Under the pieces are notes generated by a model that did no database searches, was not told the origin of the DNA, and saw only the letters and a list, made by a program, of their open reading frames with translations. Shown here piece by piece: positions 41,000-53,692 of a stretch of DNA of 64,000 nt (positions are counted from its first letter, which is position 1; each line of letters starts with the position of its first letter). Source of the DNA: Homarus americanus (Eukaryota > Arthropoda > Malacostraca > Decapoda > Nephropidae); NCBI RefSeq assembly GCF_018991925.1, contig NW_024724238.1:87501-151500 (forward strand), given 5' to 3'. The translations under genes were made by a program, and so were the position numbers.

Positions 41000-42946
41000 C
41001 CAAAAAAAAAATGTAACCGCGAACATCAAATATCAAAACTGAACCTTGTGAAAGGGTGTGTCTAGGACATGTAGGGTGTCCAGGACATGTAGGGCGTGTC
41101 TAGGTGAGGGTGTGTCCAGGAAGGTGGTAAGGAGGGAAGGAGGAACGAAGGGACCATTTGTTAGTATATGGGAGAGAGGGGGTGAGGGAAGGTCATAAAA
41201 AGCCACCATTCTGGAGTGTGTAGGAGGGGAGGGGGGGCAGGTGGAGGTACCATACAAGGAGGTTGACTCAGGTCAGTACAAAAAAAAAAGGAAAGTCGAG
41301 GAAGAGTGGAGGCTGCCCACCTGTCCTCGCCTCACCAGGGGTCGACTACTCGAAGACTTACATGTTTTCATCTCAACTGTGAGATGCCAGACAACGTATA
41401 TAAGTATTTTATTAACATATCCACTTCCCCACCTGACAGTTTACATGCCAGTCGGTCAACCAGTCACTTATCTGCTGCACACAACTGGGTGTGTACTGTA
41501 GGGGCTCTTGAGTGAACTATACCTGAACATGTGCCAGTGTTGGTCTAGCCAGGACTTACTTTTGATCATTAATTAGCGATATTTATTTACAATCATTCAA
41601 AAGAAAATAATATGAAAGGCTAATATTTAAAGTATATATTATATAGGGATAATGAGTAGTGTTGTGAGGTGTGTTTGGGGTGTTACCTAAACTAATTGGG
41701 AACCCCTGGGACCTAACCTAACCTAACCTGGCATTATACTGCCAGATTCTGGGGTCACTAAATCTAAGGGGATAACTTAACTCTAATCTTAATTTCTAAG
41801 GGTCGCTGCCACCAGACCCCCTCTGGACAGCATGTAGCTCGTTAGGTAGCGGGCAGAGTGGACTAGGCATTGGGTTAGGTTTTCCATTGACCAGATCGAT
41901 AAGGGTAAAGAAGGGTGAAACCATAACATGTCTTAATTGATTTATTCCTTATAAAACATACTGGTAAAAACACATACAACCACACTGTGGACCATAATTC
42001 CAAGGCCTGTCCCAGGGTATAGCACTGGCGCCTCTAACAACTGCTGTTGTGGTCGGTTACACTCCGACCCGAGATGGGTTTGGGGTCCTCGGCCCACGAG
42101 GTAGAGTAGAGCCGATTAATCATGCCGAATCAGCGCCATCACTCCTATATTGACCACTGCTGGGTATCCACCGGCTCCGAGCGACCGGTGGGTTTCAATT
42201 AAGCCCACCCTCGACCTGGAGACAAACGGGGCAGCGTCAGGGGACGCGCTCCCTGGCCATCTTGAGTTTATATACCCCTGAGTTGCCAGTGATCGCTACT
42301 CACGCAATGACAATAATCACAAACAAACTAACTGTTACTCATTCAAAGATGACCCTCAGTTGACAAAGGTCTGGCGAATTACTAAAGTTGATTTAAACAG
42401 ACTAATTCAAGGTTGCGTTTGCCAGTAGAGAATGCAATAAACGTAGTGACAACTGTGTTCGAAGGCGGGTCTTACTGGGAGTGATCCTGAGGGTAAAACA
42501 GATGGGAAATACACGTCTCTCCTGAGATTCTACAAGCGCGGTGGATTTGAATATTATGTAGCGTAATAGCATAACATCATCTAACTTGACCTAATAAAAT
42601 GTCACCTAACCTAGCCTACCCAAAACTTAACTTAACCCCCAAGGTAGCATTAGGATGGTTAATCTTCATGTGAAATAAACTGGGGTTATACTGCCCGATT
42701 CTGGGGTCACTAATTCTAAGGGGATAACTTAACTCTATTCTTAATTTTAAGGTCGCTGCCACCAGACCCCCCGGGCAGTATGTATCTCGTTAGGTAACGG
42801 GCAGCGTAAGCTAGGCATTGGGCTGGGTTTTTCATTGACCAAATCGCGAGTGGGAAGAAGGGTGAAACATCAATCATGACTTAACTAATTTATTCCTTAT
42901 AAAACATCCTGCATCCCGTCACAATACAAAAAGAGTTGGTCTTCAT
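41000..42946 (-). repeat. LTR-3-like remnant with a duplicated block
   Basis: A ~235-bp block (CTGGGGTCACTAA...AAGGGGATAACTTAACTCT...GGTCGCTGCCACCAGACCCC...TTTATTCCTTATAAAACAT) occurs at about 41725-41960 and again at about 42675-42910 in the same orientation. Between them the minus strand carries a TATA box, GGGGTATATAAAC (about 42267-42279), and AACCGACCACAACAGCAG...GCTATACCCTGGG, which resembles 20752-20812 in LTR-3 copy 2. This suggests a related long LTR in minus orientation. The boundaries are not resolved. From 41000 to 41700 there is only weak simple-sequence structure. Confidence 0.45.
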
Positions 42947-43333
42947 TGTATGATATGGACACGAAGTAGTACCTTAAGCTGTGTATTATTATGTTACCCT
43001 TATATTACTGTATTAATTATTTGTAGTAAAGTATTGCAGAACATGTATTAATTCTATGTAATATTCCCATTTATTATGCACCATGTTATGTATATAAATT
43101 ATCATATTTACATTGTATGTATCCAACTTGTGAATGCTGGCATCTGTACATGCAAGCACACAGTAATACATAGAGAGAGTGAAGACTGCGAGTCCTTGTG
43201 GTGCGGAAGCGAGCTTCTTGGTCCCTTTGTATATATATCTCCCGTACGAGAAGAGAACCTACTTTTAAGATAACAAGTGTTTATATATACCCTCAGTAGT
43301 ATAGAACATTTTGGAGGTATCAAGACGAACACA
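42947..43333 (+). repeat. Gypsy-2 5' LTR
   Basis: 387 bp, starting TGTATGATATGGAC, with a TATGTATATAAAT promoter-like box near 43086. It aligns with 53707-54098 along its whole length with scattered differences. The bases after it, GATGGCGCAGTGTT, are the candidate primer-binding region. Confidence 0.88.
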
Positions 43334-43843
43334 GATGGCGCAGTGTTTATTTATCAGTGAGATACAGTGGACAAGCCTTCCCGCCCAGACTGTGTTAATG
43401 GTGTCTCGTCTTCAGCTTCATCAGGATTTACAGCAAGACTACTACAAGCCTCTAGACTTACAGTGTTGTGAAGTGCTATGCTGTGTACAGTGCTATGCTG
43501 TGAAGTGAAGTGTTTTGTGAAGTGCTGTGTTGTGTATTTTAATCATAATTGTCTGTGCATAGTGCGGTCAGATGACTAAGGGAGCGGCCCGACAGTACGT
43601 GCTCTCCCGTCTCTGGTCAGAGGGTAACTGAGGAACCAGCGCTCGACGCTGCCCAGCCGCTCCTACGTCTGGCAGCGCGCCAAGTCTCTCCTGGCCTCCC
43701 GCCAGACACACACACACACATGCATTCACAGAATCACCTTATATTTTATTCTTGTGAGTTACTTCAAACTTCTGTAATTCTGTGCATAGATTACGAGGGG
43801 CTGACCCGGTCTTTTGCACAGATAGAGTACAGAGGCTGTCGGC

Positions 43844-44597
43844 ATGTCTCACAGGGATCAACGCGATACCCTGGACGATGAGATTATGAGTTTTAGTGTG
43901 GGACACCTCTCCCTGCCCACACTCAGGCCCCACGTTCCCCACATTGACAACGCCCAGTCACCCACAGAATCTCCTCGTTCGTCGCGAGCAAGCTCTCCTG
44001 CGATGCATGCGTCCACAGATCTCCTTCAACTGATTAAGTGGATGGAAACTTCTCGACGCCAGGACAATATTGCAAGGAGAGAAGAGGAAGAAATTCGGTA
44101 CAAAGAGTCTGAAAGACGGCGCCACAAAGAGGAACAGACTCGCAGAGAACTCAAAGACATACGTAGAAGTGAGGATGACCTGAGAAGAAGGGAAGATCAA
44201 GCCAGATTTGAAGTCTTGATTTCTGTTAGCCTCCCCACAACGATCTACTGTGCAAGATTCGTCTGCTACTACTAATGTTGATACGACTAGTGGTACTGGT
44301 ACCTCATTTCCCAGAGTCGGATCAACAGCCCCTCAAAAGGCTGCAGAACACACGCCTCCCTCTCTGATGTCTGACGCTTACTATCAGATATTTCGGGAAT
44401 GGCGTCGTCGTTGGCAAGACTATGCAACAATGGTTGACTTGTCAAGTTTACCACAGCCGAAACAGATGATACAGCTTCATATGTGTTTGTCCTTAGAGAC
44501 ACAACATACTCTCGCGCACACACTTCAAGTGCCTCCTACGACAACTCTGACGGTAGAGGCCGTGCTCGACAAGTTACAAGAACATGTTAAGGGACAG
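43844..44597 (+). pseudogene. Gypsy-2 gag, N-terminal part, frameshifted and split
   Basis: Particle protein of the retrotransposon. ATG at 43844 opens a frame with a polar start and a highly charged helical stretch (many Arg, Glu and Lys, about residues 65-135), probably a coiled coil. A one-base loss near 44215 shifts the frame; it continues from about 44220 with the capsid-like region DAYYQIFREWRRRWQDYATM and LHMCLSLETQHTLAHTL. At 44597 it is cut by the non-autonomous LTR element and resumes at 49768 with RNEALRRRELLQC. The join is in frame if the element and one ACAG copy are ignored. Confidence 0.85.
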
Positions 44598-45970
44598 TAT
44601 GAGGGCTTGAGCTGCCACCATTTATGAGGGCTGCTACTGCCACCCTTCATGAGGGCCTGTGTGCCAGTAACAATTCCTTTTACTCTTATATATCACCATT
44701 GGTAGCGTGACGATAGGAGGCTCGTGGGTAGGTGTAATGATAGTATCAAGCAATAGGGAAGAAATAACGGTAAATACTGTAGGTAAATAATATACACAAT
44801 TATACAAATACAAAGTTTATTTAAACATGAATATGAAATTAGAAGAAAGAATTGGTTTGTACTAACAGACGAAATCTCGTACTAGGCCCTCAGGCACAAC
44901 ATACTCACACCATTACTGGGTGGACATATTCAATACCCTTCCAACCCTACGGGGTGGACATACTCAATAACACAACTATGATAGTCACTTAGCACCATAA
45001 ATACTAGGCAACTGCCACTACAACACTCAGTCGTCAGGAGTGATACTCAAGCAACAGCCATGGGGTCCAGCCACCATGGAGTACTATCCGACGAACTCTG
45101 GAGATCCCAGTGGGTTAATTCCACCACACAAATATAGCCCTACTGAGGTAGACACTCATCCACCAATGATGGGGGCTGGTAGTGGTGTGTGGCTTGGTGG
45201 TCCGGGGTCACCTCGTGGACCGAGCGTTAGGGCCAGACGAGCCAGCTATGGGGGCTATAGGTGGTCTGAAGTGTCTGACGGCCGGGTCTCACGTAGGTAA
45301 CTGATCCTACTGGACCTCGGACATGTCCCCAGACATAGTGGATACAACATCCACCCTACAGACACGGCCTAGGCTGCGTTAGGGACCTGTATGGATGAAG
45401 GGACGGGCACTTACTAACTGGTGACAACAACAACACGTTTCAGGGGACGTTAAAGACGTAAATATGACTTTACTCAGAGCATATCAACTACGTTACTGTA
45501 ACACTTGCACAATCAACTATTAATTGGGTCAAATCACTTAAAGAAGGGCAAATTACAACACAGCGTGGAATGGCATACCTGTATGGATGAAGGGACGGGC
45601 ACTTACTAACGGTTAAAATGCCCGCGTGCCCTCACTCAAACCAGACCAGGGAGTCCAGCTACTCCTATTCCAATGAATTAATTTACGGTACCCTCTGACG
45701 TTGAAATTGAGACTATGAACTCATTTTCATTCTCTACTATTATCTTCACTAACAATGCTCTGACTCAGCTATCGAAAGCAGAATTAAATTGATTACAAAG
45801 GAATGGATGGCAACAGGTCCCAGCATACAGCGTCTGCTCCCATAGACAAAGGCGGGGGAAACAGAGAAAACGGGGGACGTTTCCACTGGGGGACTCGGAA
45901 GGTTTTGTGGACGTTTGAGCGTAATATGAATCCTTAAGGTTTTCAGGTTAGCTCTTATCATGACCATTAC
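44598..45970 (-). repeat. LARD-like element, 3' LTR (left copy)
   Basis: On the minus strand this is the downstream LTR; the purine tract at 45971-45990 precedes it. It carries small frames such as 45040-45300, which also occur (shifted) in the other copy and so are not independent genes. Confidence 0.8.
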
Positions 45971-45990
45971 AAAGCTTCCTCCTTCCCCAA
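45971..45990 (-). promoter_or_regulatory. Polypurine tract of the LARD-like element
   Basis: Minus strand reads CTTGGGGAAGGAGGAAGCTT directly before TGTAATGG, where plus-strand DNA synthesis would be primed. Confidence 0.7.
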
Positions 45991-48371
45991 GATTCATCAT
46001 TATGCGGTAACGTTCAGAAAACACGTAAGTAGTGACATACATATTAAATCATTAATATAAAGTATAAATCCTCATACAAACATTGCACAAATTATATCAA
46101 TAAAACTAGAAAAATAATTCCCTACCGGTGGTCAGGATTAGGTACAAGAAATGGAAATCTGTTAACATACAATTAGAATGTGACACACCTTCATAAAAAA
46201 TATATTGGGATACATATTACAAAATAGCACCAAAAATAATAGCACATGGGGTTAGGTACATCATGTCATAATAATACTGAATGGCGGTAAATACATCATA
46301 TCATATAATAATAAATGGTGTTACATACATCATATCATATAATAATAAATGGTGTTACATACATCATATCATATAATAATAAATGGGGTCAAGTACATCA
46401 TCATAGAATAATAATGATTTGAGTTAGATACCTCATATCCAATAATAATAATAATAAATGGTGTTACATGTTACAAAATACACCCTCACATCGGTAGATA
46501 AAATGCACACTCAAAATTTCCTTACAGAACTCAAATTTCAATGTTCATAGATTATGAAAGTTTCTTTTACGCGATTGGTCAAATGCTGACAGGACACACT
46601 GAGATTTAACATAGATTTCTCAAGCTAGGACATAGACGAACGGACCCCATCAAGTCAAAGGAATGATTTGTTGCCCTTAATCTTAAGAGTTATGTCGCAC
46701 TCGCGAGAGGCAGCACCCTTCAAGGGACTCCGAACGAGCGGGTATTCCCAAGAATTCAATGCTAACGAAACGGTCCTCATGAGAACACCACCAAACCAAA
46801 AACTGTCTGTACTTATGGCATTTGCCATGTAGAAGTAATAGCACCATATTTATATGCCCGAATACTCCCTGAAAGTCACGAACTCTACACCTATATACCA
46901 ACAACACCCAGCCTACGTAGGACTTACCAACCAGAACTTGAGAATTCACCACTGGTATCTTTACTCATACGAGTAACAGATACCCTTCAGATGATTGCAT
47001 AACTGCCAATCCATCTTCCAATCTCTGTCTTTACTGCAAATTGACCCTTCCTCTGCAAAATACTTTTAACCCCCCCAAAAAAACATCCTCCATTTTTTTT
47101 TTTCTTCTTCAATTACCAAAAGTTACCTACAACAGATTGTGCACTTCACTACCCATCAACAACCAAGGAGGTTCACTTACAAAGCCCACTGTTTCTTAAA
47201 GATCCAGTCTAACCACTGGTTTTCTCCTCCTTTACCCATGGCTTTAGCGAGTTTAGCCAGAAGTGCTGGGACTTTTGTTGCTAAATCAACAGCGGCTTTG
47301 GCCGTCATGGTCCCCTTATTTGCGTTAGCATCTGCCATTGTGTTACAACAAATCAATACTACAGGTATATCCCACTGTAAATACAATACATGCACAGTGC
47401 TCACTCAAGACCCACGGACTGGTACTGATTTTCTGCAATACGACTAACACTCCATGCATCAACTATTCAAACTACTGTTCAGATTATTAATCTCCCCAAA
47501 GATACTATTATGGCATCAAAAATTCACTTAGACACTTTGCCATTCACAGACTCAGTATGGTGCAACACTGCGTGAACACTTCACGAATTTCCGTACTCAC
47601 AATTCTGGGTCCATACACTTGTATAACATTTTCCATATACCGTATCACCATAAGGTCCTCACATATATAATACTGTATTCTGAAAGTATACTGGCATTAG
47701 AGTTCACATAACATACGTTACACAAAATAATGACCCGTTAGCACCTGGTTAAAATAACTTTAAAATTATAGCATATACATAGGAATATTAATAGTAGGAA
47801 CTGTAAAATGCCCCGAGATATTAAGTAAATGGAATATATATCCTACCTAACACATAACTAAAGAATATGACAAGTACAGAATTAGCATCCACTTAACCTT
47901 TGTATATAGTGCAATGCTTCTGTTAGCACTCAGAATTAAAACACTGGGCACTCCCACGATGGAAACATTTCACAACTAGTGCCACGGCCCAAACATGTAT
48001 TCACTGTCTGTAAGTAATACTGAGTTAACAACAGAAAAAAAATTTGGGCAGATTGTTACATATCAAAATTCTTCCACTATTAATGAACCTTATTCACACT
48101 CTACAAGTTATTGTTGCAGGTTTCCTTTTACTTTAAACAAGACTTTTTCTAACCTAACTCCAAGGTATTTCTTTGAACTTATTTCACTCTCTCTGCAAAC
48201 CACCACAAAAAGCTGTACCTCGGAAAAATATGGGACAAAATCATTAGCAATCTGAAATACTCATTAGTTACAGTGGAATGATTATTAAATACCCGTACAG
48301 AGAAATGGTTATAACTCAGTTAAACTACAGTATCACAGTCATTCCTCCCAACTCGATACTATGTTCATTAC
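45991..48371 (-). other. Non-coding interior of the LARD-like element
   Basis: AT-rich sequence without gag, RT or integrase motifs on either strand. A tandem repeat of about 34 bp (CATATCATATAATAATAAAT plus GGTGTTACATACAT) occupies about 46236-46470. Short minus frames exist at 46683-46952 and 47177-47404. The latter reads as an alanine- and lysine-rich helical peptide (ADANANKGTMTAKAAVDLAT), but nothing identifies it as a known protein. I see no gene I can support. Confidence 0.6.
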
Positions 48372-48391
48372 ATCCCACCGCTGCCACCATT
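48372..48391 (-). promoter_or_regulatory. Primer-binding site of the LARD-like element
   Basis: Minus strand carries TGGTGGCAGCGGTGGGATG next to the LTR end, matching the TGGnGGCAGCGGTGGGAT form common in invertebrate gypsy elements. The priming tRNA was not identified. Confidence 0.65.
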
Positions 48392-49766
48392 TATGAGGGC
48401 TTGAGCTGCCACCATTTATGAGGGCTGCTACTGCCACCCTTCATGAGGGCCTGTGTGCCAGTAACAATTCCTTTTACTCTTATATATCACCATTGGTAGC
48501 GTGACGATAGGAGGCTCGTGGGTAGGTGTAATGATAGTATCAAGCAATAGGGAAGAAATAACGGTAAATACTGTAGGTAAATAATATACACAATTATACA
48601 AATACAAAGTTTATTTAAACATGAATATGAAATTAGAAGAAAGAATTGGTTTGTACTAACAGATGAAATCTATTACTAGGCCCTCAGGCTCAACATACTC
48701 ACACCATTACTGGGTGGACATATTCAATACCCTTCCAACCCTACGGGGTGGACATACTCAATAACACAACTATGATAGTCACTTAGCACCATAAATACAG
48801 GGCAACTGCCATCATTAAGAACACCTTGAAGGCCGTCAGAGTGATACTACAAATGTTATGGGGTCCAGCCACCATGGGAGTACTATCCCACGACTCTGGA
48901 GATCCCAGTGGGTTAATTCCACCACACAAATATAGCCCTACTGAGGTAGACACTCATCCACCAATGATGGGGGCTGGTAGTGGTGTGGCTTGCGGTCCGG
49001 GGCCATCCGTGACCGATGTTAGGGCCAGACGAGCCGCCATGGGGCTATAGGTGGTCTGAAGTAAGTCTGACGGCTGGGTCTCACGAGGTAACTGATCCCA
49101 CTGGACTCCTCGGACATGTCCCCCAGACATGGTGGATACAACATCCTCCCTACAGACACGGCCTAGGCTGCGTTAGGGACCTGTATGGATGAAGGGACGG
49201 GCACTTACTAACTGGTGACAACAACAACACGTTTCAGGGGACGTTAAAGACGTAAATATGACTTTACTCAGAGCATATCAACTACGTTACTGTAACACTT
49301 GCACAATCAACTATTAATTGGGTCAAATCACTTAAAGAAGGGCAAATTACACCACAGCGTGGAATGGCATACCTGTATGGATGAAGGGACGGGCACTTAC
49401 TAACGGTTAAAATGCCCGCGGCGCCCTCACTCAAACTAGGCCAGGGAGTCCAGCTACTCCTATTCCAATGAATTAATTTACGGTACCCTCTGACGTTGAA
49501 ATTGAGACTATGAACTCCTTTTCCTTCTCTACTATTATCTTCACTAACAATGCTCTGACTCAGCTATCGAAAGCAAAATTAAATTGATTACAAAGGAATG
49601 GATGGCAACAGGTCCCAGCATACAGCGTCTGCTCCCATATAGACAAAGAAGGGGAAACAGAGAAAACGGGGACGTTTCCACTGGGGGACTCAGAAGGTTT
49701 TGTGGACGTTTGAGCGTAATATGAATCCTTAAGGTTTTCAGGTTAGCTCTTATCATGACCATTACA
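48392..49766 (-). repeat. LARD-like element, 5' LTR (right copy)
   Basis: Partner of 44598-45970. Long blocks are identical. The clearest differences are a replaced ~40-bp segment near 48810-48850 and small indels near 49000. Confidence 0.8.
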
Positions 49767-49767
49767 A

Positions 49768-52700
49768 CAGCGCAACGAAGCACTCAGAAGAAGAGAACTC
49801 CTCCAATGTAAGCAGCTTGATGGAGAATCTTTTGACGCATTTTTTGTAAGACTCAAGAGATGTTCAGAGGAAGTTGATGTTTGTCCCGGACATTCTCAAG
49901 TCTGTGAAGAGACACAACTCAAGACAATCATTTTAACGGGTGTCCGAGATGAAGAGCTAGTTCAGCGTCTCATTTCCCTCGACCCCACTTCCTCCCTTCA
50001 AGATGTTGTTACAAAATGTCGAGCGTACGAGGCCGCCAGGTGTGCGACTTCAGCTTTACGCTCACAACCTGACCAGGTGAGGGCAGTGTCTTCCTACAGA
50101 AAGGGTAAGAAGCAGCAAGGTAACCCCACCCCTCACCCTCCAGCCACACCTTCAGCAGCAGCTTTGTGTAACAGCTGCGCGAGACAGCATGATGCCTCCC
50201 AGTGCCCAGCTGCTCAAAGCGTGTGCAGAAGTTGCGACCGCCAGGGTCACTGGGCTTACACAGTCAAGTGCCCTGCTAGCAAAGTTCAGTGCAGACTTTG
50301 TGGTCGTGTGGGCCATTATGACAAATGTTGTCGTAAGAAGACACAGAGAGGACACCACCTAGGATCCAAGAAGTCATCCTCAGGTAGTGCTGGCGCGCCC
50401 CCTCCTTCTGGCAAGCATCAAGACGCTGTGCCCAGTCGTTCCTGCCGTCGTGTACATTGTTCCACAGACACGACGCCCCAGCACATCAATGTCGTCATCT
50501 CTCACGGTAACTTGTCATCCAGTCTTCAGATGTTACCTGACACCAGTGCTGACGTCTCAGTAATTGGTCCACAACACTTAGAAAGTTTGGGAATACCCCG
50601 GAGCAACCTACAGCCCCCTCCTCAGACAACGAAACTGACAGCTGATGGTTCCAAGATGGCTCCAGCTTTGGGATCTTTCTGGGCTACTCTTACCTTTGGT
50701 AAGCAGTCTTGCTCAGCCCGGATTGATGTTCATGATGGGATCCCGACTCCGCTTTTATCATATGGCCATTGTCAAGAGTTGGCCATTATTTCCAAGGAAT
50801 TCCCCAAACCTATTTTAAAGGTCACCCATGTCAACAGGTTGAAGGAACTCCCTATCTTTACTAACATGTCCCATTCTGATGCAAGAGCTTACCTTCTCAA
50901 GGAGTTTGCTGACGTGTTGGTTACGAAGAAATCTTTAGGCTCCACAACACTCAAGCCGATGGTGGGTCCACCTATGAAGATTCATCTTAAGGATGGTGCC
51001 ACACCTTTTGCCATCCACACCCCTCGTTTGATTCCTCACGCCTACAAGGAGCTAGTTAGACAAGAGCTTGACTCCATGGCTGCTCAGGGAATCATCAAGC
51101 CGGCCGGAGACGAACCTTCACCTTGGTGCCACCCTCTCGTCCCCGTCGCCAAACCTCGTGGTGGAGTACGGATCACCACCGATGTGTCAAAACTTAACCA
51201 GCAAGTTTCCCGTCCAGCCCACCCTTCACCCACACCCTTCGCAGCTGTTCGAAATGTGGACCCGAAGGCGAAGTTTTTTACAACTATGGACGCCTTATGT
51301 GGTTATTGGCAGATCGAGTTGGCCGAAGAAGACCAACATTTGACCACATTCATCACACCATATGGAAGATATCAGTATTGCAGAGGCCCCATGGGATTTG
51401 CCGCTACGGGCGATGCATTCTGTCAACGTGGTGACGCGGCCCTTCAAGGAGTCACGAATTGTGTCAAAGTGGTTGATGATATCTTACTCCATGACGAAGA
51501 CTACTGTACCCACCTCTCCCGAATATATGAAGTTCTCACCAGATGTCGCAAGTACGGGATTACCCTCAACGCTGACAAGTTTGTAGTCGCCGCTCCATCA
51601 GTGAACTTCTGTGGGAACACTCTCTCAGCATCAGGTATCGCAGCTGACCCGGAGAAATTAAGTGGAATCAGGGATTTTCCAACCCCTGCCAACCTGACAG
51701 ACCTCCGTTCTTTTTTGGGTCTGGTCAATCAGCTGGCTGAATTCACACCTGACATCTCCGCCGCAGCCCAGCCGTTGCGCCCCCTGCTGAGCACCAGGAG
51801 GACATTCCTGTGGACCCCAGATCATCAAGAGGCCTTCCAGCAAGTCAAGCAGGCCCTCTTAAGTCCACCTGTCCTCGCCTGTTACGACCCAGCCCTACCC
51901 ACCGTCCTCCAGACTGACGCCTCCAGACTCTACGGCGTTGGTTACGCCCTTCTGCAGGACTATAGCGGTGGACAACTCCGCTTAATTCAGTGTGGATCCC
52001 GGTTCCTGACGGACGCCGAGACCCGATATGCCACGATTGAGCTGGAGATGTTGGCTGTTGTCTGGGCGATGGCGAAGTGCCGCTTCTACCTGATAGGACT
52101 TCAGCACTTCACCCTCTTCACGGATCATCTCCCTCTTATACCTATTATCAATCACTACTCTTTGGATGCTGTAGGGAATCCTCGCCTTCAACGTCTGAAA
52201 GAGAAGCTCTCGCCTTATCTCTTCACGGCTGTGTGGCGTGCGGGTAAGCTGTTGTGCATCCCGGATGCCCTGTCCCGCGCCCCTGTCAGTCTCCCCACCC
52301 CAGAGGACGAGTTGTTGTGTTCTACAGCTGCTGCATCCCTCAAGTCCGTAGTTTCATTGAAGGCCGTCTTCACATCAGAAGAGTCTACAGCACCGGATGC
52401 AGACAAGACCCTTGAAGATCTCTGCACCGCAGCCCGGGCCGACCCTTCCTACATCCGGCTCGTCGACTGTGTGTCCCAGGGATTTCCATCTAACCGATAC
52501 GACCTTCATGAATCGCTACTCCCGTACTGGAAGATAAGCGAGGACCTCTATTGTGACGGAGACTTCATCTTGTATGGTCCACGAGTAGTCATTCCTGCTG
52601 CCCTACGCCGCCGTACCTTGACCCGCCTTCACGACAGCCATCGAGGAGTGGAGGCCACCAAGCGACGGGCGAAGCAGACTGTATTTTCGCCCGGAATCGA

Positions 52701-53055
52701 CGCGGACATTGCAAGTACCGTCCATGCCTGTGAGCCGTGCCAGATTCTGCAACCCAGCCAGCAACAGGAACCTTTAATGCGCGACGATAACCCTTCACGA
52801 CCCTTCGAGTCTGTGTCGGCCGACTTCTTTGCAGTGGCAGGGAAGTCCTTCCTCGTCATTGCCGACCGATTGTCTGGATGGCCTGTTGTCGTCCCCTGTG
52901 GTAGTGATACAACGGCTACTGCCACCATCTGGAATTTCAGACATTACTTCAGAGAAGTTGGTGTTCCCCTCCGCCTCAGGACTGATGGAGGACCCCAGTT
53001 CACCAGCCACGAGTTTCGGGACTTCATGGACCGTTGGGAGTCCGTCATGTCGTGA
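49768..53055 (+). pseudogene. Gypsy-2 gag C-terminus and pol (PR, RT, RNase H, IN)
   Basis: An open frame of about 1095 codons encoding the retrotransposon enzymes. It opens with the rest of gag, then three Cys-His knuckles (CNSCARQH, CRSCDRQGH, and CRLCGRVGHYDKCC as a CCHC). The protease active site reads DTSA (50539-50550) where DTGA or DSGA is usual. RT follows with LTTFITPYGRYQYC, GPMGFAATGDAF and the catalytic VVDD (51469-51480). RNase H shows TDAS (Asp at 51916), ELEMLAV and TDHLPL. Integrase has an HHCC zinc region (LHDSHRG...CEPC) and the first two catalytic Asp codons at 52822 and 52984. A one-base loss near 53038 shifts the frame and stops it at 53055. The third catalytic Glu (53091) lies past that break. 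Confidence 0.92.
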
Positions 53056-53657
53056 CCTCGCCCCACTACCCCCAGGCGATTGGACACGCTGAAGCCGCAG
53101 TCAAGACTGTGAAACACCTGATCCTTAAGGTGTCACCCTCAGGAAATATCGACTGCGAGGACTTCGATTGAGGTTTGTTAGAGTTACGCAACACCCCGAA
53201 CTTCACCGGACGCTCCCCAGCCCAGGTTCTATATGGACATCATCTCAGGTCTTGTGTTCCTGCCCACCCGAAGTCTTTTTCTCAAGAACGGCAAGCCAAG
53301 ACTGAAGAATGTGAGCGCCGTGCAGCAGAACGAGCCACAGATGTCGCTGCTCGGTATGACTGTCATGCCCGCCCCCTTCCCAGGTTGAGTATCGGCCAGC
53401 AGGTCAGGATTCAAGATCCGGTATCTCACCGCTGGGACAAGGTTGGGGTTGTCATGGGTATTGGCCGGTCCAGGGACTACCAAGTGCGTCTTCCTAGTGG
53501 TAGAGTATGGTGGAGGAACTGTCGTTTCCTCCGACCTGTGGAGCTGCCTAGTGTTGACCCTTCCCCAGTTGAGTCCCCTAATGTTGATGTCTTTACAGTA
53601 AATCCATCCCCGCCTTGTGTTTCTGCCCCAGTACTCCGCAGGTCCGAGAGACTGTAG
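53056..53657 (+). pseudogene. Gypsy-2 integrase C-terminus, out of frame
   Basis: Continues the integrase in another phase: VVTSPHYPQAIGHAEAAVK with the catalytic Glu at 53091-53093, then a TGA at 53169-53171 where related proteins have Trp, then LELRNTPNFTGRSPAQVLYG and a basic tail ending TAG at 53655-53657. LRNTP and SPAQVL are standard blocks of gypsy integrase. One frameshift and one nonsense codon separate this from an intact pol. These are point-level lesions, unlike the heavy decay of Gypsy-1. Confidence 0.88.
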
Positions 53658-53692
53658 AAACAAAAGGTCCGGCCAAGATGAAACTATGACGA

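Larger units (their letters stand above)
44598..49766 (-). mobile_element. LARD-like non-autonomous LTR element in Gypsy-2 gag
   Basis: Two ~1.37-kb direct repeats (44598-45970 and 48392-49766) flank a 2.4-kb interior. ACAG occurs on both sides (44594-44597 and 49767-49770). Read on the minus strand, the LTR starts TGTAATGGTCATG. The bases just before it at 45971-45990 form a polypurine tract (CTTGGGGAAGGAGGAAGCTT), and the sequence after the other LTR reads TGGTGGCAGCGGTGGGATG, a gypsy-type primer site. So the element is minus-oriented. The interior holds no gag or pol. Long LTRs with a non-coding interior fit the LARD class. The two LTRs are nearly identical over long stretches, so it is young. 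Confidence 0.82.

Noticed and set aside
47139..47447. A membrane-like plus-strand frame in the LARD interior
   Set aside because: Antisense to the element, short, and without a recognisable family; no support.
45040..49050. Two similar frames (45040-45300 and 48826-49050) as a gene pair
   Set aside because: They are the same position in the two LTRs of the LARD-like element.
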